The translations under genes were made by a program, and so were the position numbers. Shown one piece after another: positions 1 to 5,755 of a stretch of DNA of 6,828 nucleotides (positions are counted from its first letter, which is position 1; each line of letters begins with the position of its first letter). The stretch is taken from positions 1 to 6,828 of the forward strand of contig JBOHER010000028.1 of assembly GCA_050701115.1 (NCBI GenBank). The letters are read 5' to 3'. The notes beneath the pieces were generated by a model that was not told where the DNA came from, did not search any database, and worked only from the letters and a program-made list of their open reading frames with translations. This DNA comes from JBOHER01 sp050701115 (GTDB lineage Bacteria; Actinomycetota; Actinomycetes; Mycobacteriales; Pseudonocardiaceae).

Positions 1-234
1 CGGTTCCAGCGTGAGGTCACGGTCGGCATGATCGGCATCAACGTCCCCATCCCCGTGCCGATGTCCTACTACTCCTTCGGCGGCTGGAAAGACTCCCTCA
101 TCGGCGACAGCCCCATCCACGGCCCCGGCGGCGTGCGCTTCTACACCCGCGCCAAAACGGTCACCACCCGCTGGCCGCGCCTCCAGCGCTCCGTCGGTGA
201 CGCCGCGGCCTTCCACTTCCCGACACACAACTGA
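1..234 (+). CDS. mmsA: CoA-acylating methylmalonate/malonate-semialdehyde dehydrogenase, C-terminal part
   Basis: The reading frame is open from base 1 and ends at TGA 232-234, leaving 77 C-terminal residues; the start and the catalytic Cys region lie outside the window. The segment GMIGINVPIPVPM, followed by SFGGWKDSLIGD and then GVRFYTRAKTVTTRWP, is the characteristic C-terminal signature of the MmsA/IolA branch of the aldehyde dehydrogenase superfamily. These enzymes oxidise methylmalonate or malonate semialdehyde to propionyl- or acetyl-CoA, using NAD+ and CoA, in valine and myo-inositol breakdown. The next gene starts 15 nt downstream and looks IolE-like, so the inositol role (iolA) is the more likely one here. 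The last 20 or so residues past the RW motif are not conserved in the family as I know it. The family call is secure; the choice between mmsA and iolA is inferred from context. Confidence 0.9.
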   Translation, partial: RFQREVTVGMIGINVPIPVPMSYYSFGGWKDSLIGDSPIHGPGGVRFYTRAKTVTTRWPRLQRSVGDAAAFHFPTHN

Positions 235-249
235 GACAAGGAGCTCTCC

Positions 250-1212
250 ATGACCACGTTGCCACCGGCTTCCACTGTCCGTACCGTCGCGACGAACCTG
301 TGCCTCGGGTCCGCCCCTGACTCCTGGGGCGCCTGGTTCCCCGAAGACGAGCAGCAGGTCCCCTATACCCGGTTCCTCGATGAGCTGATGCGTGGCGGGT
401 ACAAGTGGTTCGAGCTGGGGCCGTACGGCTACCTGCCGACCGACCCGAAGGTGCTGGCCGATGAGGTCGCCAAGCGGGGCCTGCAGGTCTCCGGCGGAAC
501 CACCTTCGGCGCGCTGCACCGCCCGCACGAGTGGGACGAGATGCTCGCCCAGACCCGCAAGGTGGCAGAGCTGACCGCCGCCGTCGGCGCGCACCACCTG
601 GTGTTCATCCCGCCGATGTACCGCGACGAGAAGACCGGTGACTACACCGAATCGCCCGAGCTGACTGCCGAGCAGTGGGCCGGGTTCGGCAAGGCCGCCG
701 ACGAGCTGGGCAAGATCCTGCTCGGCGACTACGACGTGCGGCTGTGCCTGCACCCGCACGCCGACAGCCACATCCAGACCCAGCCCGAGATCGAGCGCTA
801 TCTCAACGAGAGCGACTCCCGCTACGCGAACCTGTGCCTGGACACCGGGCACGTCGCGTACGGCCGAGGCGACAACATCGACCTGATCCGCCGCTATGCC
901 GAACGGGTCGAGTACGTCCACATCAAGCAGATGGATCAGCGCATCATCGACGAGGCATGGGAGAACGGCCTGTCCTTCGGCGAGGCCGTCAAGCGTGGCG
1001 TCTGCGTCGAACCGCCCGCCGGTGTGCCGAACCCCGCGGACATCGTCGCCGAACTGTCCACACTGGACAACGACCGGTTCGTCATCGTCGAGCAGGACCT
1101 CTACCCCTGCGCGCCGGACGTCCCGTTCCCGATCGCGGTCCGCACCCGCGAGTACCTCACCAGCGTCGGCCTGGCCGGCACCATCAGACCTCGGCTCGCC
1201 CCCGCCGAGTAA
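250..1212 (+). CDS. Sugar phosphate isomerase/epimerase family TIM-barrel protein, IolE (inosose dehydratase)-like
   Basis: A 320-residue protein of the AP-endonuclease-2 / xylose-isomerase-like TIM-barrel superfamily, the usual length for the group. Visible strand-end motifs are WFELGPYG (Glu55), LCLHPHADSHI (His168, His170), LCLDTGHVAYGRGD (Asp198, His201), YVHIKQMD (His224) and FVIVEQDLYP (Glu281). Asp198, His224 and Glu281 are the expected divalent-metal ligands. The HPHAD motif, in place of the Glu-Asn-His of many isomerases, resembles the HPH motif of IolE-type inosose dehydratases (scyllo-inosose to a diketo product). AAGGAG at 238-243, six bases before ATG 250, supports the start. It lies 15 nt after the semialdehyde dehydrogenase and 38 nt before a sugar-binding protein gene, which suggests a cytoplasmic step in inositol or related polyol catabolism. 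An IolH/IolI-like isomerase or another ketose epimerase remains possible; the exact substrate is not shown by the sequence. Confidence 0.85.
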   Translation: MTTLPPASTVRTVATNLCLGSAPDSWGAWFPEDEQQVPYTRFLDELMRGGYKWFELGPYGYLPTDPKVLADEVAKRGLQVSGGTTFGALHRPHEWDEMLAQTRKVAELTAAVGAHHLVFIPPMYRDEKTGDYTESPELTAEQWAGFGKAADELGKILLGDYDVRLCLHPHADSHIQTQPEIERYLNESDSRYANLCLDTGHVAYGRGDNIDLIRRYAERVEYVHIKQMDQRIIDEAWENGLSFGEAVKRGVCVEPPAGVPNPADIVAELSTLDNDRFVIVEQDLYPCAPDVPFPIAVRTREYLTSVGLAGTIRPRLAPAE

Positions 1213-1236
1213 CCGCCCACCCCACCGAATCCGTAC

Positions 1237-1253
1237 AAGAGGTGTCCTCAATG
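1237..1253 (+). promoter_or_regulatory. Ribosome binding site fixing the start of the binding-protein gene
   Basis: AAGAGGTG at 1237-1244 precedes ATG 1251 by six bases. The open frame continues upstream to about 675, but that part only shadows the preceding gene. This site, together with the signal peptide that begins at 1251, sets the true start. Confidence 0.7.
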
Positions 1254-2245
1254 AAGAGACGAACCACGATCCTCCGGACAGCCGTCGCCGGACTGGCCGC
1301 CGCCGCGCTCGTCCTGGCGGGCTGCAGCAGCCAGGGCGGCAAGCAGGCAGAAGAAGCGGCACTCGACACGCCGCGCTACAAGATCGCGATGATCACCCAC
1401 GGGGAGCCGGGTGACACCTTCTTCGACCTGGTCCGTGCCGGAGCGGACGCGGCCGCGGCGAAGAGCAACATCGAGATCCAGTACTCGGCCGACCCGGACG
1501 CGGGACGGCAGGCCACCCTGGTTGACAACGCCATCGACTCCGGCGTCGACGGGATCGCGCTGACCTTCGCCAAGCCCGAGGCGATGAAGGCCGCGGTCAA
1601 GCGGGCCAATGCCGCGGGCATTCCGGTGATCGGCTTCAACTCCGGGATCGAGCAGTGGAAGCAGCTTGGCGCGCTGGCTTACTACGGCACGGACGAACAC
1701 CTCGCCGGGACCGCGTTCGGCGAACGACTCAGCGAGGAAGGCGCCGAGCACGCCCTGTGCGTCGTCCAGTCGCAGGGCCAGGTCGCGCTGGAGACCCGCT
1801 GCGACGCGTTCAAGGAGGCGTTCAAGGGCGAGTCGGAGAAGATCTCGGAGAAGGTCTACGTCACCGGTACTGACATGACCTCCGTGCAGTCGACGCTGCA
1901 GGCGAAGCTGCAGGCCGACTCGAGCATCGACTACGTGGTCACGCTGGGCGCCCCGTTCGCGGTGACCGCGCTGAAGTCGGTCGCCGACGCGGGCAGCGAC
2001 GCCAAGGTCGCGACATTCGACACCAACAAGGAGCTGGTGAAGAAGATCGAGGATGGTTCGGTGCAGTTCGCCGTGGACCAGCAGCCCTACCTGCAGGGCT
2101 ACCTCACCATCGACGCGATCTGGCTGTACCTGTCCAACGGCAACATCGCGGGCGGCGGCGAAGAGCCGGTGCTGACCGGCCGGCCTTCATCGACAAGAGC
2201 AACATCGACAGTATCGCCGAGTTCGCGGAGAAGGGAACCAGGTGA
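1251..2245 (+). pseudogene. Sugar/inositol ABC transporter substrate-binding lipoprotein, frameshifted near its C-terminus
   Basis: The N-terminus MKRRTTILRT, a hydrophobic stretch and the lipobox LAGC (Cys25) mark an exported lipoprotein. The body matches the periplasmic-binding-protein type 1 / Peripla_BP_4 sugar-binding fold (RbsB-like): KIAMITHGEPGDTFFDLVRAG at the first strand, GVDGIALTFAKPEAM near 98, IPVIGFNSG near 124, YYGTDEHLAG near 144 and VATFDTNKEL near 253. The frame is intact through Gly310 (2178-2180). It then reads RPSSTRATSTV and continues over the permease gene to a stop at 2526-2528. Restoring one C in the GGCCGGCC run gives PAFIDKSNIDSIAEFAEKGTR and a TGA at 2243-2245, six bases before the permease start, for a normal 331-residue protein. 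As it stands the product would be 425 residues with an unrelated Arg/Ser/Pro-rich tail. A sequencing error in a GC run is as possible as a true mutation. Inositol as ligand is inferred from neighbours only. Confidence 0.82.
2173..2188 (+). other. Frameshift site: apparent single-C deletion in a GC run
   Basis: The sequence CTGACCGGCCGGCCTTC reads L-T-G-R-P in the gene's frame. One more C gives L-T-G-P-A-F and rejoins a frame that ends exactly where an operon partner would be expected to end. The shift is therefore placed at about 2179-2184. Confidence 0.75.
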
Positions 2246-2251
2246 TCGACC

Positions 2252-3343
2252 ATGGCCACCACCGAGAGCCCACCAAGTAAAGCGGCCACTGCAGGCCCTC
2301 CGCCGGCCACCCTGGCTTCCGACGAGCCGGTCCATGCCCGGATCTCCGAGCGGTCGTTGGGCCGCCGCTTCCTCACCCGGCCTGAGGTCGGGTCGCTGGT
2401 CGGCGCGGTCGCGGTGTTCGCGCTGTTCTTCACCGTCGCCACGCCGTTCCGCGAGTTCTCCTCGCTGTCCACTGTGCTCTACGCCAGCTCGGTCATCGGC
2501 ATCATGGCGGTTGCGGTGTCGCTGCTGATGGTCGGCGGCGAGTTCGACCTGTCGGCAGGCGTCGGGGTGATCACCTCGGCGCTGGCGGCGGGCATGTTCG
2601 CCTTCGAGTTCTCGCTCAATGCCTGGGTCGGCGCTGCGCTGGCGCTCGGCGTCTCGCTGCTCATCGGCTTCCTCAACGGCTACCTCGTGGTGCGGACGAA
2701 GCTGCCGAGCTTCCTGATCACGCTGTCGATGTTCCTGATGTTGCAGGGCCTGAACCTGGCGGTGACCAGGACGGTGACCGGGAGCGTGGCCAGCCCGTCG
2801 ATCTCCGACTTGGACGGCTTCGCCTCCGCGCAGGCGGTATTCGCGTCCTCGTTCACCGTCGGCGGGGTCAACATCCGCATCACAGTGCTGTGGTGGATCG
2901 TCTTCGTCGCGCTGGCCACCTGGATCCTGCTGCGCACCAAGGTCGGCAACTGGAGCTACGCGGTGGGCGGTAACGCCGACTCCGCCCGCGCGGTCGGTGT
3001 GCCGGTGAAGCACACCAAGATCGGGTTGTTCATGACCGTCGGGTTCATGGCCTGGTTCGTCGGCATGCACAACCTGTTCCGCTTCAACACCGTGCAGTCC
3101 GGCGAGGGCATCGGCAACGAGCTGATCTACATCGCCGCGGCGGTCATCGGCGGGTGTGCGCTGATGGGCGGCTGGGGCACCGCGATCGGCGCGGCTATCG
3201 GCGCGCTGATCCTCGGCATGGCCCAGCAGGGCGTCGTCTATGCGGGCTGGAGCCCGGACCTGTTCAAGTTCTTCATCGGCGCCACGCTGCTCGCCGCCGT
3301 GGTGCTCAACCTGTGGGTGCGGTTGCGCGCCCAGCGGAGGTGA
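2252..3343 (+). CDS. Sugar/inositol ABC transporter permease, RbsC-type (BPD_transp_2 family)
   Basis: A 363-residue integral membrane protein with a polar N-terminal tail of about 46 residues and roughly ten hydrophobic segments (about 47-63, 76-95, 101-118, 124-146, 151-171, 211-228, 257-273, 291-306, 309-328 and 339-356). It ends in a basic tail, RLRAQRR. GGEFDLSAGV at 95-104 is the family's 'GGIDLSVG' motif after the second segment. YAVGGNADSARAVGVPV (236-252) is the cytoplasmic coupling loop that contacts the ATPase. These features place it in the permease family of ribose, xylose and inositol importers. ATG 2252 lies six bases after the restored stop of the binding-protein gene, with AGGTGA at 2240-2245 as ribosome binding site, so translation is probably coupled. 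Its ATPase partner starts six bases after its stop. The gene looks intact, but its transporter is probably dead because both partners are damaged. Confidence 0.9.
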   Translation: MATTESPPSKAATAGPPPATLASDEPVHARISERSLGRRFLTRPEVGSLVGAVAVFALFFTVATPFREFSSLSTVLYASSVIGIMAVAVSLLMVGGEFDLSAGVGVITSALAAGMFAFEFSLNAWVGAALALGVSLLIGFLNGYLVVRTKLPSFLITLSMFLMLQGLNLAVTRTVTGSVASPSISDLDGFASAQAVFASSFTVGGVNIRITVLWWIVFVALATWILLRTKVGNWSYAVGGNADSARAVGVPVKHTKIGLFMTVGFMAWFVGMHNLFRFNTVQSGEGIGNELIYIAAAVIGGCALMGGWGTAIGAAIGALILGMAQQGVVYAGWSPDLFKFFIGATLLAAVVLNLWVRLRAQRR

Positions 3344-3349
3344 GAGGCG

Positions 3350-3562
3350 ATGACCGTCAGCAAGAAACAACCGCCCGTGCTCGAGCTCACCGACATCGGC
3401 AAGGACTTCGGCAACATCCACGCCCTGTGCGGGGTCAGCCTCTCGGTCCGGGAGAGCGAGGTGACCTGCATCCTCGGTGATTATGCCGACCTGTGGGTTA
3501 TGCCGACCTCGACGCTGATGGCCTTGCCTGGTGGGGGATCTGCGCTGACCAGGTCGGCATAA
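3350..3562 (+). pseudogene. Sugar ABC transporter ATP-binding protein, cut at the Walker A motif by a mobile element
   Basis: Codons 1-44 (3350-3481) read MTVSKKQPPVLELTDIGKDF, then GNIHALCGVSLSVRESEVTCILGD. This is the normal start of an RbsA/XylG-type ATPase, in which LELxxIxKxFGxxxAL leads into the first P-loop, typically LGDNGAGKST or LGENGAGKST. Here the sequence leaves the family right after the Asp of LGD and enters the element's left terminal repeat. The repeat adds 26 unrelated residues before TAA at 3560-3562, for a 70-residue chimera with no ATP-binding motif. GGAGG at 3336-3340 overlaps the end of the permease gene and GAGAGG follows, supporting ATG 3350. The rest of the ATPase, including the second nucleotide-binding half normal for this family, should lie beyond 6828 and cannot be seen. 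Import would need another ATPase. Confidence 0.88.
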
Positions 3563-3564
3563 TC
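3479..3564 (+). repeat. Left terminal inverted repeat of the RIT element, 86 bp
   Basis: Read base by base, this segment is the exact reverse complement of 6743-6828. Its own ends form a 15-bp inverted repeat (GATTATGCCGACCTG at 3479-3493, its complement at 3550-3564), so it can fold into a stem with a 56-nt loop. A smaller competing pair, CCTGGT 3527-3532 and ACCAGG 3548-3553, lies in the loop and overlaps the outer stem. It begins at the P-loop codons of the ATPase. Confidence 0.93.
3481..3562 (+). repeat. Three copies of TTATGCCGACCT in the left end (two direct, one inverted)
   Basis: The 12-mer TTATGCCGACCT occurs at 3481-3492 and 3498-3509 in direct orientation, 17 bp apart start to start, and inverted at 3551-3562. 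The length and arrangement suit binding half-sites for the element's tyrosine recombinases. That role is inference; the repetition is direct observation. Confidence 0.85.
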
Positions 3565-3580
3565 CGGCGGCTGGGTGAGG

Positions 3581-3612
3581 CTTCCTTCATCGATTGCCAG
3601 AGATGAAGGAGG
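3581..3612 (+). promoter_or_regulatory. Hairpin sequestering the Shine-Dalgarno of the first recombinase gene
   Basis: TCCTTCATC (3583-3591) pairs perfectly with GATGAAGGA (3602-3610) around a 10-nt loop. The pairing extends by a U-G and a C-G pair (3582/3611, 3581/3612). The 3' arm contains AAGGAGG (3606-3612), which is five bases before ATG 3618, so the folded RNA hides the ribosome binding site. The stem is visible in the sequence; a role in limiting recombinase synthesis is inferred. Confidence 0.6.
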
Positions 3613-3617
3613 ACAAG

Positions 3618-3743
3618 ATGTCCAAGCCGAAGAGCAATGTCATCACGGTGCGGGTGGTGGGTCCGCTGGAGCCATACGCGGGAGCGTTCATGAGGCTGCT
3701 GGCCGCTCGTTGCTATGCGCCGTTGACGCGGGTGCCGCACTAG
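3618..3743 (+). pseudogene. N-terminal segment of the first recombinase, ended by an amber codon
   Basis: ATG 3618 has the best ribosome binding site in the element (AAGGAGG at 3606-3612). It opens a 41-codon frame, MSKPKSNVITVRVVGPLEPY then AGAFMRLLAARCYAPLTRVPH, which stops at TAG 3741-3743. The same frame resumes as Gln-Val-Met and runs into the 361-residue recombinase from 3750. The segment reads like the start of a core-binding domain (LEPY...RLLAARxYAPLTRV). It therefore looks like the proper N-terminus of a 405-codon gene, close to 400 residues as expected for the first RIT recombinase. The amber may have come from CAG (Gln) by one C-to-T change. Confidence 0.72.
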
Positions 3744-3749
3744 CAGGTC

Positions 3750-4835
3750 ATGACGCACCTGAGCAAGTGGATGGCGGCACACCAGCTCGCAGTGGCGGAG
3801 CTCACCGCCGAACGGGTTGAGCAATATCTTGACCAGCGACGCAGCCACGGCTATGCGACGTTTCGCACCCGCCCCAGCCTCGCGCCGTTGTTGGAAGTGC
3901 TCGCCGCGGTCGGTGCACCGTTGAACGAACCGGGCCCGCCTGTCTCGGCGGTCGAGGAGCTGCTCGACGGCTACGCGCACTTCTTGCTTGGCGAGCGGGG
4001 GCTGGCTGCTTCGACGACGAAGGCCTACGTGCTGCGTGCCCGCCGGTTCCTGGACTGGCATGGTCACGGCGCGGACCTGCGGGCGGTGGACACCGCGGTG
4101 GTGACCAGCGCGGTGCTGGCGGAGACCGAGGCAGTCTCGGCCGGCTCGGCGCAGTTCTTCGTGGTCGCACTGCGATCCTTCCTGCGCTTTTGCCACCTGA
4201 CCGATCTGATCGAGACCGACCTGTCTGCGGCGTCGTTGCCGGTAACCGGTCGACGCCGCTCGGTCCTCCCTCGCGGCATCAGTGCAGCCGATGCCAGGTC
4301 GTTGCTGAAGGCGTGTGATCGGCGCACCGTGGTCGGGCGCCGGGACTACGTGGTGATCTTGCTGCTGATGCGGCTCGGGTTGCGTTCCTGTGAGGTGGCT
4401 GCGCTACGGCTGGAGGACATCGACTGGCGCGCCGGAGTGATCACGATCCACGGCAAGGCTGGGCGCCTGGACCAGCTGCCGCTACCGGCCGAGGTCGGGG
4501 AGGCGATCGCGGCCTACCTGCGACACGCCCGCCCAGCCGATCTGGAGCTGCGGGAGGTGTTCGTGCGCAGCATCGCACCCAGGTCCGGACTGAGTCGCGA
4601 GGCGATCGGATGCCTGGTGCGCCGCGCAAGCATCCGCGCCGGGCTGAAACCACTCGGACCACATCGACTGCGACACGGGTTGGCCTGCGACATGGTCGCC
4701 GCCGGGGTGCCGCTGGGCCAGATCGGACAGGTTCTTCGCCACGCCGATGGCACCTCCACCAGCATCTACGCTCGCGTCGATGTCGAACGGCTGCGGACTC
4801 TGGCGCGGCCCTGGCCGACCGGAGGTGCACGATGA
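3750..4835 (+). CDS. ritA: Tyrosine recombinase, first of the RIT trio (RitA), probably lacking its first 44 residues
   Basis: The open part from ATG 3750 encodes 361 residues; the full frame from 3618 would have 405 codons including the amber. An N-terminal core-binding (SAM-like) domain lies at about 64-155. The catalytic domain runs from about 175 to 350, with Arg212 (GLRSCEVAAL), Lys236 (HGKAGRLDQLPLP), His305-x-x-Arg308 (PHRLRH), His331 (LRH) and nucleophile Tyr340 (SIYARVD). All catalytic residues of the integrase/XerCD family are therefore present; only the usual LGH is LRH. ATG 3750 has no good Shine-Dalgarno, so translation would need reinitiation just after TAG 3741-3743 or amber readthrough. 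Its stop overlaps the next start (ATGA, 4832-4835). It presumably acts with its two partners in cutting and joining the element's ends. GTG 3747 is an alternative start. Whether the shortened protein works is unknown. Confidence 0.85.
   Translation: MTHLSKWMAAHQLAVAELTAERVEQYLDQRRSHGYATFRTRPSLAPLLEVLAAVGAPLNEPGPPVSAVEELLDGYAHFLLGERGLAASTTKAYVLRARRFLDWHGHGADLRAVDTAVVTSAVLAETEAVSAGSAQFFVVALRSFLRFCHLTDLIETDLSAASLPVTGRRRSVLPRGISAADARSLLKACDRRTVVGRRDYVVILLLMRLGLRSCEVAALRLEDIDWRAGVITIHGKAGRLDQLPLPAEVGEAIAAYLRHARPADLELREVFVRSIAPRSGLSREAIGCLVRRASIRAGLKPLGPHRLRHGLACDMVAAGVPLGQIGQVLRHADGTSTSIYARVDVERLRTLARPWPTGGAR
4821..4835 (+). promoter_or_regulatory. Ribosome binding site and ATGA stop/start junction between recombinases 1 and 2
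   Basis: GGAGGT at 4821-4826 sits five bases before ATG 4832, which overlaps the TGA (4833-4835) of the first gene. The second gene's frame is open back to 4610, but this site fixes its start at 4832 and implies translational coupling. Confidence 0.75.
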
Positions 4836-5755
4836 GCGCCGAACTGGCTGGGCACGTCGAGGACTACCTGCGGCTGCGTCGAGCGCTGGGGTTCAAGCTG
4901 AAGTTAGAGGGCCAGGTGCTGCCCGGGTTCGTCGCCTACCTGGACGCCACCGGTGCCCAAAGGGTCACCGTCGAGGCGGCGATCGCCTGGACGCGGCTGT
5001 CGGTGGGCGCGCAGCCGGTCACACTCTCGCACCGGCTCGGCGCGGTGCGGGGGTTCGCCCGCTACCTGGCCACGATCGACCCGGCGACCGAGATCCCACC
5101 GGCCGGCCTGTTCGGCAAACAGCAGCGACGCACTCCCTACATCTATTCGTCCGAACAGGTCCGACGGCTGCTGGCGGCCGCCGGCCGGCTGCGCCCGCCG
5201 CTGCGGGCGGGGACCTACGAGGCGTTGTTCGGATTGCTTGCGGTCAGCGGCATGCGCATCGGCGAGGCCTCTCGCCTCCTGCGTGCCGACGTCAACCTTG
5301 CCGATGGCGTGGTACGGATCCGGCACGCCAAGTTCGACCGCGACAGGTTGGTGCCCCTGCACCCCAGCGCCACCAAGGCGATGCGCGGCTATGCCAACCG
5401 CCGAGACCAGTTGTGTCCGCAGCCGCGAACTGACACGTTCTTCATCTCCAGCGTCGGTACCGGGCTGCGGCACAGCACGGTGCAGGCCACGTTCTCCTCG
5501 CTGCTCGCGCCGGCCGGATTGCCCACGGCGGCCGGAGCTCGACCCAGAATTCACGACCTGAGACATAGCCTGGTGGTGAACACTCTCATCGACTGGCAGC
5601 GCGACGGCGCCGACATCGCGGCCCGTCTTCCGGTGCTCTCGACCTATCTGGGCCACGTCAGCCCGGCCAGCACCTACTGGTACTTCTCCGCTGTGCCAGA
5701 GTTGATGCAGTTGGCCGCGGCCGGGCTCGAGGACCGGTCCCGGAGCCGGTCATGA
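4832..5755 (+). CDS. ritB: Tyrosine recombinase, second of the RIT trio (RitB)
   Basis: A 307-residue tyrosine recombinase. The core-binding domain spans about 5-85 (HVEDYLRLRRALGFKL is typical of the second RIT protein and of Tn554 TnpA-like recombinases). The catalytic domain spans about 105-290, with Arg142 (GMRIGEAS), Lys167 (HAKFDRDRLVPLH), His241-x-x-Arg244 (IHDLRH), His275 (LGH) and Tyr284 (TYWYF), nine residues after that His as in XerC/XerD. The catalytic set is complete and the length is normal, so the gene looks intact. It starts in an ATGA overlap with the first recombinase and ends in an ATGA overlap with the third, so the three are probably made from one mRNA at linked rates. 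Its likely role is strand exchange at the element ends together with its partners. How labour is divided among the three proteins is not evident from sequence. Confidence 0.9.
   Translation: MSAELAGHVEDYLRLRRALGFKLKLEGQVLPGFVAYLDATGAQRVTVEAAIAWTRLSVGAQPVTLSHRLGAVRGFARYLATIDPATEIPPAGLFGKQQRRTPYIYSSEQVRRLLAAAGRLRPPLRAGTYEALFGLLAVSGMRIGEASRLLRADVNLADGVVRIRHAKFDRDRLVPLHPSATKAMRGYANRRDQLCPQPRTDTFFISSVGTGLRHSTVQATFSSLLAPAGLPTAAGARPRIHDLRHSLVVNTLIDWQRDGADIAARLPVLSTYLGHVSPASTYWYFSAVPELMQLAAAGLEDRSRSRS

Noticed and set aside
20..33. A match of 12 out of 14 to the element's end motif (CGGTCGGCATGATC) in the dehydrogenase gene
   Set aside because: It encodes the conserved Val-Gly-Met-Ile of the family in normal codons and has no partner copy, so chance is the simplest explanation.
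675..1250. Upstream extension of the binding-protein frame over the IolE-like gene
   Set aside because: Arg/Pro/His-rich and out of frame with a well-conserved TIM-barrel gene. The signal peptide and ribosome binding site place the true start at 1251.
2099..3421. Long minus-strand open frame of 440 codons opposite the permease
   Set aside because: The product is rich in Arg, Gln, His, Asp and Glu with no recognisable domain. It lies antisense to a clear membrane permease, and in high-GC DNA such frames arise from third-position bias.
3479..3564. Left repeat as an intrinsic transcription terminator
   Set aside because: The 15-bp stem has a 56-nt loop and no U-tract after it. Its symmetry with the right end and the repeated 12-mers fit recombinase sites better.
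4610..4831. Earlier start for the second recombinase
   Set aside because: The extra residues are Arg/Thr-rich shadow sequence of the first recombinase's catalytic end. GGAGGT plus the ATGA overlap point to 4832.
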